From: Zoogloea dura
GTDB taxonomy: Bacteria; Pseudomonadota; Gammaproteobacteria; Burkholderiales; Rhodocyclaceae
Reading direction: 5' to 3'
Assembly (NCBI RefSeq): GCF_012927165.1
Contig: NZ_JABBGA010000025.1
Span: 1 to 64,000 of the forward strand
Length of the DNA: 64,000 nt
The notes under the pieces are model-generated. The model worked only from the letters and a program-made list of their open reading frames with translations. It searched no databases and had not been told where the DNA came from. Positions 46,676-57,582 of the stretch are shown in pieces. Position 1 is the first letter of the stretch. The number at the start of each line of letters is the position of its first letter. The position numbers were made by a program, and so were the translations under genes.

Positions 46676-48613
46676 TCAGGCCTTTCTGTTGAGCAGGATG
46701 TCGCCCGCGTCGCTGATGACGAAACTCCAGCCATCCAGCACCCGGCAGGTGAAATAGTCTTCTTCGAGGATTGCCGGCCCGGCGGCGTGGTCGCCCGGAT
46801 TGAGCTGGGCGAGGCGATAGACCGGCACGTCGATGCGGCCCTGACCGCGGGTCAGCACGTTGCGGGTGCCGTCGGCCTGGGCCGGCTGGCCCTGGACGAA
46901 GCTCGCCTTCTTGTCGCCGGCCCGGCGCAGGGACTTGACCGCGCGCAGCTCCAGCTCGACGGACTTGACGCTGGCCAGCTCGGCCGGGAAGGCGGTGCTG
47001 TCGCCGAGGGGCAGCACGCGGTCTGCGGCGCCATCGACTTCACCGACCAGCCAGGCCTCGACCTCGTATTCGCCCGGCCCGAAGCCTTCGGCGAACATGT
47101 CGCGGGAGGCCTTGACCTTGAGGTTCTCCAGCGCAGCCGCCAGGGCTGCATCGCTGCGCTCTTCGAGGACCAGCGCATAGCGCTGCGAGATGTCGCAGGC
47201 GCCGATGCCGAAGGCGCTGAACACCGCCGCCAGCTTGGGCACCGCCACCCGGTCGATGCCGGCCTTCTCGGCCACGCCGCAGGCGTTGAGGGGGCCGGCG
47301 CCGCCGAAGGCGAGCATCACGGTGTCCTTGGAGAGCTTGGTGAAGCGGTGCAGCTCGACCGCGATCTTGTCCTCGTAGGCGTGTTCCATCTGCAGCAGCG
47401 CATCGTCGAGGCTGATGCCCAGGGGCTGGGCGATGGCCAGGGACACGGCGGTGGCCGCCCGGTCCAGGTCGAGGCCCATGCCGCCGCCGAAGAAGGACTT
47501 GGGATCGAAGAGGCCGGACAGCAGGCTGGCGTCGGTGATGGTGGCTTCCTTGCCGCCACGGCCGAAGCAGGCGGGGCCGGGCACCGCGCCCACGCTCTCG
47601 GGGCCGATCACGATGCGCTTGTTCACCACCTTGAAGATGGAGCTGCCGCCGGCACCCGCGCTCATGATCTCGCACAGGGGGAAGGACACGCTGATGCCTT
47701 CCACGTGGCCGCGCTGCACCTCGGCGACCTTGCCGTCCAGGCACTGGCCGATGTCGGTGGTGGTGCCGCCCACGTCGATGGCCACCACGTCGGGCATGTT
47801 GTACAGGCGGGCGAAGGTCTTCATGCCCTCCATGCCGCCGCGCGGGCCGGAGCTGTAGGTCTTGATCGCCACGGTCTTGGCCACCCGGGAGGCGTCGCCA
47901 TCGTTGCGGAAGATCAGCAGCGGGTTCTTGGTGCGGTAGTCGCGCAGGCGGTTTTCCGCATTGAACAGGAAGGCCTCCATGGCCGGGTGCAGGAAGGAGT
48001 TGATCAGCGCCGTCCAGGTGCGGCGGACCACGTCCCGGTCGGTGGTCAGGTCGCTGCCGTAGAGCACCGGCACGGCGCCCAGCAGGTGGCGCGGGTACTT
48101 GCGCAGCACGACCTTCTTGAAACGGGTCTCCAGGTCGAGGAACTCCCCGCCGCCGAAACTCACCACCAGGCGGTTGGCACCGGCCGCGGTGAGCTGGTTG
48201 ATGGCCTTGACCACCTCGATGTCGGCCTCTGCGCCGGTCACCGCCGCGGTGTCGAGGAAGACCACCCGGTCACCGACCAGGGCCTCGAAGACCTCCGGAT
48301 CATGCTCGGCCAGGCGCACCGGCAGGTCACGGGCCTTGGCGTCGATGATCAGGCCCAGGCGCGGCCCCTTGCGCTCACAGATGGCGTTGGTGCCCTGGGT
48401 GGTGGAATAGCGGATCAGGTCCACCTCCTCCAGCAGGCGCGCCACGTTCTGCTCGCCGTAGATCACCCCCGACGCTTTTTGCAGCCCTTCGAAAAAGCAT
48501 TTGCTCAAGTCGTAGGGCGTGGTCAACACCTTCGTCTTCTTGACGGTGTCGTCCATGATGATGCAGATATCGGTGAGCGTCCCACCGTTATCGATGTTGA
48601 TTTGCAATGCCAT
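46676..48613 (-). CDS. apcA: Acetophenone-carboxylase-type subunit A (HyuA-like)
   Basis: A 645-residue HyuA-type subunit of about 70 kDa with ATP-fold motifs INIDNGGTLTDICIIMDDTVKK and VVAIDVGGTTTDIGQCLDG. It shares its fold with apcC but is shorter and diverged; the presence of two HyuA-like subunits separates this operon from acetone carboxylase, which has one. An AGGAGG sits just upstream of the ATG, and a sigma54 promoter lies about 120 nt upstream. First gene of apcABCDE. Confidence 0.85.
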   Translation of the reverse strand: MALQINIDNGGTLTDICIIMDDTVKKTKVLTTPYDLSKCFFEGLQKASGVIYGEQNVARLLEEVDLIRYSTTQGTNAICERKGPRLGLIIDAKARDLPVRLAEHDPEVFEALVGDRVVFLDTAAVTGAEADIEVVKAINQLTAAGANRLVVSFGGGEFLDLETRFKKVVLRKYPRHLLGAVPVLYGSDLTTDRDVVRRTWTALINSFLHPAMEAFLFNAENRLRDYRTKNPLLIFRNDGDASRVAKTVAIKTYSSGPRGGMEGMKTFARLYNMPDVVAIDVGGTTTDIGQCLDGKVAEVQRGHVEGISVSFPLCEIMSAGAGGSSIFKVVNKRIVIGPESVGAVPGPACFGRGGKEATITDASLLSGLFDPKSFFGGGMGLDLDRAATAVSLAIAQPLGISLDDALLQMEHAYEDKIAVELHRFTKLSKDTVMLAFGGAGPLNACGVAEKAGIDRVAVPKLAAVFSAFGIGACDISQRYALVLEERSDAALAAALENLKVKASRDMFAEGFGPGEYEVEAWLVGEVDGAADRVLPLGDSTAFPAELASVKSVELELRAVKSLRRAGDKKASFVQGQPAQADGTRNVLTRGQGRIDVPVYRLAQLNPGDHAAGPAILEEDYFTCRVLDGWSFVISDAGDILLNRKA

Positions 48614-48732
48614 GCCGCATTACCTCCTGCCATCCATTTGTGGATTGAAAGCGTTTCCAGTTCTTGGTCTGGAAACCGTGCTCTTCGGGATTCCGGGAAT
48701 GAAGGCTCCCGGACTGTCCGTACAGGGATATG

Positions 48733-48747
48733 GCAAGCAGCGTGCCA
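48733..48747 (-). promoter_or_regulatory. sigma54 promoter of apcABCDE
   Basis: The minus strand reads TGGCAC-GCTGC-TTGC, a perfect match to the -24/-12 consensus with GG and GC ten bases apart. It gives a leader of about 110 nt to apcA. Confidence 0.88.
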
Positions 48748-48851
48748 GCGGAAAGAGAGAATTGATAAACAGCCAACCAATTGATTTTATTTGATTAAAA
48801 ATAAAATCAACAAACCCGTGAATTAATCTCCCGTTTTCCTTCCGGATACCC

Positions 48852-48907
48852 GTCCGGATTCCGGTTGAAATAATGCAACGCAACATCGAACGCCCGGACC
48901 GTCCGGA
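48852..48907. promoter_or_regulatory. Candidate upstream activator sites for apcA promoter
   Basis: Two GTCCGGA half-sites at 48852-48858 and 48901-48907 lie about 105-160 nt upstream of the sigma54 promoter. The second is part of a CCGTCC-GGA-GGACGG palindrome. The same half-site flanks the other three sigma54 promoters of this region. Confidence 0.5.
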
Positions 48908-48964
48908 GGACGGACGCTCTGCATTTCGGGATGAAATAAGGCGGAAAGGGCTTTCAGAAATGGA

Positions 48965-48988
48965 CAGGGGCGGCTTCCGCCGCCCCTG
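48965..48988 (-). terminator. Hairpin after the sigma54 activator gene
   Basis: A perfect ten-base inverted repeat CAGGGGCGGC / GCCGCCCCTG with a TTCC loop follows the regulator stop by about 28 nt on the minus strand. The downstream T-run is poor, so termination may be partial and some regulator mRNA could extend toward apcA. Confidence 0.6.
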
Positions 48989-49015
48989 CATCCCCCAGAA
49001 AAGCCGTCCGGGCAA

Positions 49016-51046
<2,031 letters not shown>

Positions 51047-51367
51047 CCTCCTTTGGTTGTAGGCCCGACCAGGTCATCGCGGCATACCCTGCCGCCCGCC
51101 CGGTTCTGTCTTTCTGCGGAGCCCCGGCGGACGGCTCAAAGGCCGTTTACCCCCGGGGCTTCATTCCTTGCGCCGCCATTCCGGCGACGCGGGCAATCCC
51201 GTGTCTCGGCGGGATTACCCTTGCCACGGCCGGGTGCCAGACAAGGGCACCGCGCACCGGTCGGCCTGCCCCGGGATGCAGGGCAGGCACGCAACATCTT
51301 CATTTTGGACCATCCCTCCCGGGAACGCGCGACGTAAATGGAACTGCAAAGCCGGCAGGGTGATTTA
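51047..51367. other. Long leader of the activator gene, no gene seen
   Basis: If the sigma54 element at 51368-51382 is used, this is a 5' leader of about 310 nt. It has no plausible reading frame with a ribosome site and is moderately GC-rich. A second, sigma70 promoter closer to the ATG cannot be excluded. Confidence 0.4.
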
Positions 51368-51382
51368 GCACTCTTTGTGCCA
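51368..51382 (-). promoter_or_regulatory. Probable sigma54 promoter upstream of the activator
   Basis: The minus strand reads TGGCAC-AAAGA-GTGC with ten bases between GG and GC. It differs from consensus at one -12 position, so it may be weaker than its three neighbours. It points to autoregulation of the activator. Confidence 0.6.
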
Positions 51383-51467
51383 GTGCGCTGCCACACATGC
51401 TCATGCGCCCTGGCACGGGCGATCCGGTGACAGGGCGCGGGGAGAAACAAGCGAAAAAGGCGGGTTC

Positions 51468-51508
51468 CGTTCGATTTCCGGACGCAGCGACCGTCCGGAA
51501 ATCGAACG
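51468..51508. promoter_or_regulatory. 16-bp perfect inverted repeat, likely enhancer site
   Basis: CGTTCGATTTCCGGAC (51468-51483) and GTCCGGAAATCGAACG (51493-51508) are perfect reverse complements with a nine-base spacer. The repeat includes two GTCCGGA half-sites in opposite orientation and lies 85-125 nt upstream of the -24/-12 element, a typical place for an activator of this class. Confidence 0.75.
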
Positions 51509-51593
51509 ACAGGAATAAAAAAAACGGGGGCTTCCAGAAACAGAGGTTTCCGAGGAGAGAGAGGGATTCCTCACTGGATGATGCCCTGCCCCC

Positions 51594-51624
51594 AAAAAGC
51601 CGGTGCCCGAAGGAGGGGCTCACC
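51594..51624 (-). terminator. Terminator of the CoA-transferase operon
   Basis: On the minus strand CCGGTGAGCCC and GGGCACCGG pair with a small bulge and are followed by CTTTTTGG. It starts directly after the subunit B stop at 51627. Confidence 0.8.
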
Positions 51625-51626
51625 GG

Positions 51627-52262
51627 TTATTGCAGCGCCACGAGAAACTCCGCTTCAGTGTTGTTGCGCACCTCGTCGAGGGTGACGTCCGGCGCCAGGT
51701 CCACCAGGGCCAGCCCTTCCGGACGCAGCTCGAAGACACACAGGTCGGTCACGATCATGTTCACCACGCCGGCGCCGGTGAGGGGCAGGGAGCACTCGCG
51801 GACGATCTTCGCCTCGCCCTTGGCGGTGTGCTCCATGATCACCACGACGCGGCCGACGCCGGCCACTAGGTCCATCGCGCCACCAATGCCCTTGACCATC
51901 TTGCCGGGCACCGCCCAGTTGGCCAGATCGCCCTTTTCCGACACCTGCAGCGCCCCCAGCATGGACAGCTGGATGTGGCCGCCGCGGATCATGCCGAAGG
52001 AGGCGGCGCTGTCGAAGAAGCTGGTGGTCGGCAGGGTGGTGATGGTCTGCTTGCCGGCATTGATGAGGTCGGCGTCCTCCTCGCCCTCCCACGGGAAGGG
52101 GCCCATGCCGAGCATGCCGTTCTCGCTCTGCAACTGGATCGACATGCCCGGCGGCACATGGTTGGCGACCAGGGTCGGAATGCCGATCCCGAGGTTCACG
52201 TAATAGCCGTCGCGCAGCTCGCGGGCGGCGCGGGCCGCCATCTGGTCACGGGTCCAGGCCAT
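51627..52262 (-). CDS. 3-oxoacid CoA-transferase subunit B
   Basis: A 211-residue class I CoA-transferase beta subunit. The catalytic Glu lies in the QSENGMLGMGP motif, and NLGIGIPTLVANHVP and GAMDLVAGVGRVVVIMEH are typical of ScoB/AtoA/PcaJ. With subunit A it would transfer CoA from succinyl-CoA or acetyl-CoA to a 3-oxoacid. The genes are three bases apart. Confidence 0.92.
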   Translation of the reverse strand: MAWTRDQMAARAARELRDGYYVNLGIGIPTLVANHVPPGMSIQLQSENGMLGMGPFPWEGEEDADLINAGKQTITTLPTTSFFDSAASFGMIRGGHIQLSMLGALQVSEKGDLANWAVPGKMVKGIGGAMDLVAGVGRVVVIMEHTAKGEAKIVRECSLPLTGAGVVNMIVTDLCVFELRPEGLALVDLAPDVTLDEVRNNTEAEFLVALQ

Positions 52263-52265
52263 CTC

Positions 52266-52988
52266 TCATTCCTCCACGGTGGCGGCGCGACGACGGACGG
52301 TGCGCTGCTCGATGCGTTTATCGACGACATCCAGGCGGACGATGCGGTCCACGAAGATGCCCGGGGTGATGATGTGGTCCGGATCGATCTGCCCCGGCTC
52401 GAGCAAGTGCTCGACTTCGGCGACGGTCAGGTCGGCAGCGGAGGCCATCATCGGATTGAAGTTGCGGGCGGTCATGCGATAGACCAGGTTGCCCTCGCTG
52501 TCGCCCTGCCAGGCATGGACCAGGGCCAGGTCGGCACGCAGGCCGCGCTCCATCAGGTAGGTCTTGCCGTCGAACTCGGCCAGCGGCTTGCCTTCGGCGA
52601 TCACGGTGCCCACCCCGGTGCGCGTGTAGAAGGCCGGAATGCCGGCGCCCCCGGCGCGGATGCGTTCGGCCAGGGTCCCCTGGGGGTTGAACTCCACCTC
52701 CACCTCACCGGCCAGGAACTGGCGGGCAAATTGGGCGTTCTCGCCGGCATAGGAGCAGATCAGCTTGCGCACCTGACGGGTCGCGAACAGCTTGCCCAGG
52801 CCCAGGCCCTCCGCCCCCGGATTGTTGGAGATGAGGGTCAGCCCCTTCACGCCGGATTCGAGCACCACGTCGATCAGCGCCGAAGGAATGCCGCAGACCC
52901 CGAAACCACCCGACATGATGGTCATGTCGTCACGCAATACGCCGGCCAGCGCCGCGGCCGCCGTCGAATGGATCTTTCTCACAGACAC
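52266..52988 (-). CDS. 3-oxoacid CoA-transferase subunit A
   Basis: A 240-residue alpha subunit with GGFGVCGIPSALIDVVLESG, NNPGAEGLGLGKL and EGKPLAEFDGKTYLMERGLRADLALVHAWQGD. The start is GTG at 52988, preceded by GAGAGGA. It is driven by its own sigma54 promoter about 95 nt upstream and so belongs to the same regulon as apc. Confidence 0.92.
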   Translation of the reverse strand: MSVRKIHSTAAAALAGVLRDDMTIMSGGFGVCGIPSALIDVVLESGVKGLTLISNNPGAEGLGLGKLFATRQVRKLICSYAGENAQFARQFLAGEVEVEFNPQGTLAERIRAGGAGIPAFYTRTGVGTVIAEGKPLAEFDGKTYLMERGLRADLALVHAWQGDSEGNLVYRMTARNFNPMMASAADLTVAEVEHLLEPGQIDPDHIITPGIFVDRIVRLDVVDKRIEQRTVRRRAATVEE

Positions 52989-53081
52989 CTTGCGTCCTCT
53001 CTATTCCAGAAATAGCCCCATGTGGCGGGAATACCGTGATCCCGCCTGCGGGCAAACGGCCATTCCACGGCAGGCTATTCA

Positions 53082-53096
53082 GCAAGAGGGGTGCCA
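53082..53096 (-). promoter_or_regulatory. sigma54 promoter of the CoA-transferase genes
   Basis: The minus strand reads TGGCAC-CCCTC-TTGC, a perfect consensus with ten bases between GG and GC. Confidence 0.88.
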
Positions 53097-53161
53097 GCAA
53101 AAACAAGACGCTGATTTAAAAGGAATACATTCCCAAAAGAGTGTATTGCTGACGGAATACC

Positions 53162-53200
53162 GTCCGGATGACGGCCATAGGCTGGCCCCCGTCGTCCGGA
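53162..53200. promoter_or_regulatory. Candidate activator sites for the CoA-transferase promoter
   Basis: GTCCGGA half-sites at 53162-53168 and 53194-53200 lie about 65-105 nt upstream of the -24/-12 element and just after the acyl-CoA ligase stop. Confidence 0.5.
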
Positions 53201-53243
53201 ATCCGGGCGGCGCAACCCGGACTCCCGAACAAGGGCCGGCAGC

Positions 53244-54773
53244 CTATTCCCGCAACAGCGCCCGCAATTCCGTCTTGAGGACCTTGCCGTAATTGTTCTT
53301 CGGCAGGGCGGCCACGAAACGGTATTCCTTGGGACGCTTGAAGCGGGCGATATGGGCCAGACAATGCTGGTCCAGCGCCTCGGCACCCAGAGCTCCGTGA
53401 CCGTCCTCGAGCACCACGAAGGCCACCACGGACTCCCCCCATTCCGCGTCGCGACGCCCGATCACCGACACCTCGCGCACCGCCGGGTGGGCGATCAGCG
53501 CCTCCTCCACCTCCCGCGGGTAGATGTTGGAGCCACCGGAGATGATGACGTCCTTGGAGCGGTCGCGCAGGGTCACGAAACCATGGGAATCCATCGAGCC
53601 CAGGTCGCCGGTCCACAGCCAGCCATCGCGCAGGGCGCTGGCCGTGGCCGCCGGATTGCGCCAGTAGCCGGCCATCACCGTGTCGCCGCGCACCACCACC
53701 TCGCCCACCTCGTCGTTGGCCAGGGGCTGGCCTTCGGGGTCGACGATGCGCACCTCCACCAGGGCCTGGGCCACCCCCACCGACCCGACCCATGCCGCCC
53801 AGGCCGCCTCGCTGCGGTCGGCCAGCACGCTGCGGGACAGGGCCGTGATGGTCATCGGCGATTCGCCCTGGCCGTAGATCTGCACGAAGCGCGGCCCCAT
53901 GCTGTCGAGGGCGGCACGGATGTCGTCGGCGTACATCGGGCCGCCGCCGTAGATGATGGTCTGGAAGCCGGAGGGATCGGCCTTCTCCGCCCTCACCCGG
54001 TCCACCAGCCGGCGCACCATGGTGGGCGCCGCAAACAGGCACAGACGCCCGACCCGGCGGGACAGGTGGAGCAGCTCCTCGGGCTCGAAACCGCCCGACG
54101 CGGGGATCACGTGGCGACAGCCCCGCAGCACGTAGGGGAAGCTGTACAGGCCGGCGCCGTGGGACATGGGTGCCGCGTAGACCACCGCGTCGTCCGCGTG
54201 CACCGGATCCACATCCATGAAGAAGCAGGCCGTCATGGCCTGCAGGTTGCGATGGCTGAGCATCACGCCCTTGGGCTGGCCGGTGGTGCCCGAGGTGTAG
54301 AACAGCCAAGCCAGGTCGTCCGGGGCGCGGTCCTGCACCGGGATCGCCAGGGCCGACACGGCGCGCAGGTAATGGCCGTCGCCGGGCACCAGCAGGGGCA
54401 CGGGCGCCGCGCCTTCGGTGAGGGCCGGGGCCAGCCCGCCGGCGAGTTCCGCCGACACGCAGACCAGCCGGGCCTCGGCGTTGCCGATGATCCAGGCCGC
54501 CTCGCGGGGGTGCAGCTTGGCGTTGATGGGCACCACCACCAACCCCGCCCACAGCACGCCATACAGGCACTCCATGTACTCCGGCGTATTGCCCATGAAG
54601 ATCGCCACCCGCGCCCCGGGCTCGAGGCCCAGGTTGTGGCGCAGGTAGCCGGCCAGCCGCGCGGACCGGGCGGCCAGGGCCGCGTAGGTGTGCATGCAGC
54701 GCTCGCCGACCAGCAGCGCCGGACGCTCCGGGAAGCTGCGGGCGGAACGGGCGAGGATGTGGGCCAGATTCAT
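53244..54773 (-). CDS. AMP-forming acyl-CoA ligase
   Basis: A 509-residue adenylate-forming enzyme with the P-loop-like LFYTSGTTGQPKGVMLSH, the YGQGESPMT core, the TGDLGSMDSHGF hinge region and C-terminal Lys (PKNNYGKVLK) that is needed for adenylation. It could activate the carboxylation product (benzoylacetate in the acetophenone route) to its CoA ester, as Bal does in A. aromaticum. The start at 54773 overlaps the thiolase stop; the longer frame enters that gene. Confidence 0.88.
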   Translation of the reverse strand: MNLAHILARSARSFPERPALLVGERCMHTYAALAARSARLAGYLRHNLGLEPGARVAIFMGNTPEYMECLYGVLWAGLVVVPINAKLHPREAAWIIGNAEARLVCVSAELAGGLAPALTEGAAPVPLLVPGDGHYLRAVSALAIPVQDRAPDDLAWLFYTSGTTGQPKGVMLSHRNLQAMTACFFMDVDPVHADDAVVYAAPMSHGAGLYSFPYVLRGCRHVIPASGGFEPEELLHLSRRVGRLCLFAAPTMVRRLVDRVRAEKADPSGFQTIIYGGGPMYADDIRAALDSMGPRFVQIYGQGESPMTITALSRSVLADRSEAAWAAWVGSVGVAQALVEVRIVDPEGQPLANDEVGEVVVRGDTVMAGYWRNPAATASALRDGWLWTGDLGSMDSHGFVTLRDRSKDVIISGGSNIYPREVEEALIAHPAVREVSVIGRRDAEWGESVVAFVVLEDGHGALGAEALDQHCLAHIARFKRPKEYRFVAALPKNNYGKVLKTELRALLRE

Positions 54774-55936
54774 TTCGCTCTCTCCAGGATGCTCACGTAG
54801 TTGGCCACGGCAGCGCCCCCCATGTTGAAGACGCCGCCGAGGCGGGGGCTGTCCACCTGCATGTCGCCGGCCTCCCCGGCCAGTTGCATCGCCGCCAGCA
54901 CGTGCATCGACACCCCGGTGGCACCGATGGGATGGCCCTTGGCCTTGAGGCCGCCGGACAGATTGACCGGCAGGGCTCCGCCAGGCAGCACCGTGCCGTC
55001 GGCCAGGCGGTCGGCGCCCCGCCCCGGCCGGGCCAGGCCCATCGCCTCGTAGGTCAGCAGCTCGGCAATGGTGAAGCAATCATGCACTTCGGCAAAGGAC
55101 AGGTCGGTGACGCGGCAGCCGGCATCGGTCAGGGCCGTCCCCCAGGCCCGCCGCGGCCCCTCGAAGCTCAGCACGTCGCGCCGGGAGATCGGCAGAAAGT
55201 CATTCACCTGGGCCCGCGCCCGGAAACGGATGGCCCGCACCGCCCGGGCCAGCAGGGACTCGTCGGCCAGCACCAGGGCAGCCGCCCCGTCGGAGACCAG
55301 GGAGCAGTCGGTCTTGCGCAGGGGCCCGGCGATGCGCGGATTGCGCTCGGAGACCGTATTGCAGAACTCAAAGCCCAGGTCGCGGCGCATCTGGGCCCAG
55401 GGGTTGCGGGTGCCGTTGGCGTGGTTCTTGGCGGCGATCCGGGCCAGGGTGGAGGCGTGATCGCCGTAGGCATCGAAGTAGGCCTGGGCCAGATCGCCGA
55501 ACAGGCCCGGGAAGCTCATGCCGCAGGCGGCTTCTTCCTTCACATAGGACGCCGACCCCAGGATACGGGTCACCTCGGGCCCGGAGACTCCGGTCATCTT
55601 CTCGGCCCCCACCACCAGGGCCAGACCGGCACGGCCCGACTCGATGGCGTCGCAGGCCGCGAACACCGCCGCCGCCCCCGAGGCGCAGGCGTTCTCGACC
55701 CGGGTGGCCGGGCACCAGCGCAGCCGCTGATCGGCCTGCAGGACCAGTGAAGAACAGAAGATCTCCGGCACGAAGCCACCGTTGAGCTGACCCAGCCAGA
55801 TCCCGTCCACCTCGGCCCCGTCCACCTGCGCATGGGCCAGGGCGTCGCGGCTCACCTGCACGATCAGGTCTTCCAGCGACAGGCCGTCCAGCCGTCCGAA
55901 GGGCGAATGAGCCCAGCCGATGGTGCATACCCCCAT
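54770..55936 (-). CDS. SCP2/acetyl-CoA-acetyltransferase-type thiolase
   Basis: A 388-residue thiolase of the SCP-x/PaaJ-distant branch. The nucleophile Cys is in VENACASGAAAVFAACDAI, and the His motif is GHPIGATG. The C-terminal Cys-Gly motif of classical thiolases is replaced by FNMGGAAVANYV. It likely cleaves a 3-oxoacyl-CoA with CoA, in the acetophenone case to benzoyl-CoA and acetyl-CoA. GGAGA precedes the ATG. It and the ligase share one sigma54 promoter. Confidence 0.85.
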   Translation of the reverse strand: MGVCTIGWAHSPFGRLDGLSLEDLIVQVSRDALAHAQVDGAEVDGIWLGQLNGGFVPEIFCSSLVLQADQRLRWCPATRVENACASGAAAVFAACDAIESGRAGLALVVGAEKMTGVSGPEVTRILGSASYVKEEAACGMSFPGLFGDLAQAYFDAYGDHASTLARIAAKNHANGTRNPWAQMRRDLGFEFCNTVSERNPRIAGPLRKTDCSLVSDGAAALVLADESLLARAVRAIRFRARAQVNDFLPISRRDVLSFEGPRRAWGTALTDAGCRVTDLSFAEVHDCFTIAELLTYEAMGLARPGRGADRLADGTVLPGGALPVNLSGGLKAKGHPIGATGVSMHVLAAMQLAGEAGDMQVDSPRLGGVFNMGGAAVANYVSILERAK

Positions 55937-55999
55937 GTTGTCTCCTTCTCTTTGCTTGTCGGGTGATGGCCCGCGGCAGCGGGCCCCGCAGGGGACATG

Positions 56000-56014
56000 G
56001 CAAGGGGCATGCCA
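56000..56014 (-). promoter_or_regulatory. sigma54 promoter of the thiolase-ligase genes
   Basis: The minus strand reads TGGCAT-GCCCC-TTGC with ten bases between GG and GC, giving a leader of about 55 nt. Because the element is nearly palindromic it also reads as a weak -24/-12 in the plus direction toward the GTPase gene. A TCCGGAC half-site is at 56096-56102. The rest of 55937-56285 has no gene. Confidence 0.8.
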
Positions 56015-56285
56015 TCAGGCCCGCGGGACGACGACACCGTCAAGCTCCTGAATAGGTGTCGGCCCGACCGGTGGAGCGCGTGCCGCAGATCGGTTTCCGG
56101 ACACCCGCTCACCCGCCATCGACCGCTTCCCGGACAGGCATGCCGCCACCTCCGACCGCCCATCCCGGCAGACACGCGGCCCGCCGGCCGGCCCACCGCC
56201 GTGGCACGACCCTTGCCAGCATCCAGGCCTGCCGGCGGCACGCGGTGCTGCACGCACGGCCCGACAAGAACGACAGGAGACACCC

Positions 56286-57560
56286 ATGAACACACCGCTC
56301 CCCGTGGACCGCATTCCGGTCAGCGTACTCACCGGCTTTCTAGGCGCCGGCAAGACCACCCTCCTCAACGCCCTGATGGGCGACCCGGCCATGGCCGGCA
56401 CCGCCCTGCTGATCAACGAGTTCGGCGCGGTGGGCGTCGACCACCACCTGGTCGAGAAGATCGACGAGAGCACCCTGCTGCTCGATTCGGGCTGCATTTG
56501 CTGCAGCGTGCAGGGCGACCTGGTCAAGGCCCTCAAGACCCTGCACCAGCGCAACGCCCGCCGGGAGATCCCGCCGCTGCGCAGGGTCGTCATCGAGACC
56601 ACCGGCCTGGCCGACCCGGTGCCGGTGGTCTACACGCTGATGGAGGAACGCTTCGTCTCCGCCCGCTACGTCTGCGACGGCGTGCTGACGGCGGTGGACT
56701 GCACCCACGCAGAAGCCCAGCTCGACGGCCACCGGGAGGCGGTACGCCAGGTGGCCCTGGCCGACCGCCTGCTGCTGACCAAGACCGACCTCGCCGACTC
56801 CGCCGCGCTGGCCCGCCTGGAGGCGCGCCTGCAGGCCCTCAACCCCGGCGCGCCGCGCATCCCGGTGCGCCATGGCCGGATCGCCCCGGCCCAACTGTTC
56901 GGCAGCGGCCTGTACGCGGATGGCCAGCGCACGGCCGGCAAGCTCCCCGACGTGGCCGCCTGGCTCGGCGAGGAGAAGGCCCGCCACGCCCCCGCCGAAC
57001 CCTTCACCAGTCCGGGTGCCGGCACCTCGCCCTGGCGCCCCGTCGGCGCAGCGGCGCCCCGCGCCCTCGCCGCCGGGCGCCACGAGGACGGCGTATCGAG
57101 CTTCGTGGTGGAGTTCGACGCCCCCGTGCCCTGGTTCGGCTTCGCCCTCGCCCTCGGGCGCATCCTGCAGGCCCACGGCCCGCAACTGCTGCGCGTGAAG
57201 GGCCTGCTGGCGGTGGCCGGCGAGGCGCTGCCGCGGGTCATCCAGTGTGTCCAGGAAGTGGCCTACCCGAGCCTGACCCTGCCGGCCTGGCCGGCCGACG
57301 GCAGCTTCGCCGATCACCGCGGGCGGCTGGTCTTCATCGTCCGCGACCTGCCCGAGGCAGCGGCGGCGGCGATCCGCGCCAGCCTCGCGGCCCTGCCCGG
57401 CGACCCGGCGGCGATCCGGGCCAGCGCCTCCAGCCCGGGCCTGCCCACCCGCTGCTGGTTCAACGAGCGGATCGCCGTCACCGGCACCGGCCTGCCACAG
57501 CTCGACGGCTGGGTCATCCAGTCTCCCCGCTTCAGCCGCCGCAACGGCGCAGCCGCCTGA
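56286..57560 (+). CDS. COG0523 (CobW/P47K) metal-chaperone GTPase
   Basis: A 424-residue G3E GTPase. Walker A is GFLGAGKTT (17-25), the metal-binding CxCC motif is GCICC (69-73), followed by ETTGLADP and the NKxD-type motif TKTD. The C-terminal CobW_C domain is present with an Ala/Pro-rich linker. Members deliver Zn, Fe or Co to target enzymes. It is divergent from the thiolase operon and 2.8 kb from the iron-dependent amidohydrolase genes; a role for that enzyme or for the Apc proteins is possible. Confidence 0.88.
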   Translation: MNTPLPVDRIPVSVLTGFLGAGKTTLLNALMGDPAMAGTALLINEFGAVGVDHHLVEKIDESTLLLDSGCICCSVQGDLVKALKTLHQRNARREIPPLRRVVIETTGLADPVPVVYTLMEERFVSARYVCDGVLTAVDCTHAEAQLDGHREAVRQVALADRLLLTKTDLADSAALARLEARLQALNPGAPRIPVRHGRIAPAQLFGSGLYADGQRTAGKLPDVAAWLGEEKARHAPAEPFTSPGAGTSPWRPVGAAAPRALAAGRHEDGVSSFVVEFDAPVPWFGFALALGRILQAHGPQLLRVKGLLAVAGEALPRVIQCVQEVAYPSLTLPAWPADGSFADHRGRLVFIVRDLPEAAAAAIRASLAALPGDPAAIRASASSPGLPTRCWFNERIAVTGTGLPQLDGWVIQSPRFSRRNGAAA

Positions 57561-57582
57561 TCCCCCCCGAGGAGCCCCCACC

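Noticed and set aside
40856-48613. Acetone carboxylase (acxABC)
   Set aside because: There are two HyuA-like subunits and five genes rather than three, which fits the acetophenone-type enzyme better.
46787-48784. Long plus-strand frame opposite apcA
   Set aside because: Low-complexity Ala/Gly/His-rich translation antisense to a well-matched HyuA subunit.
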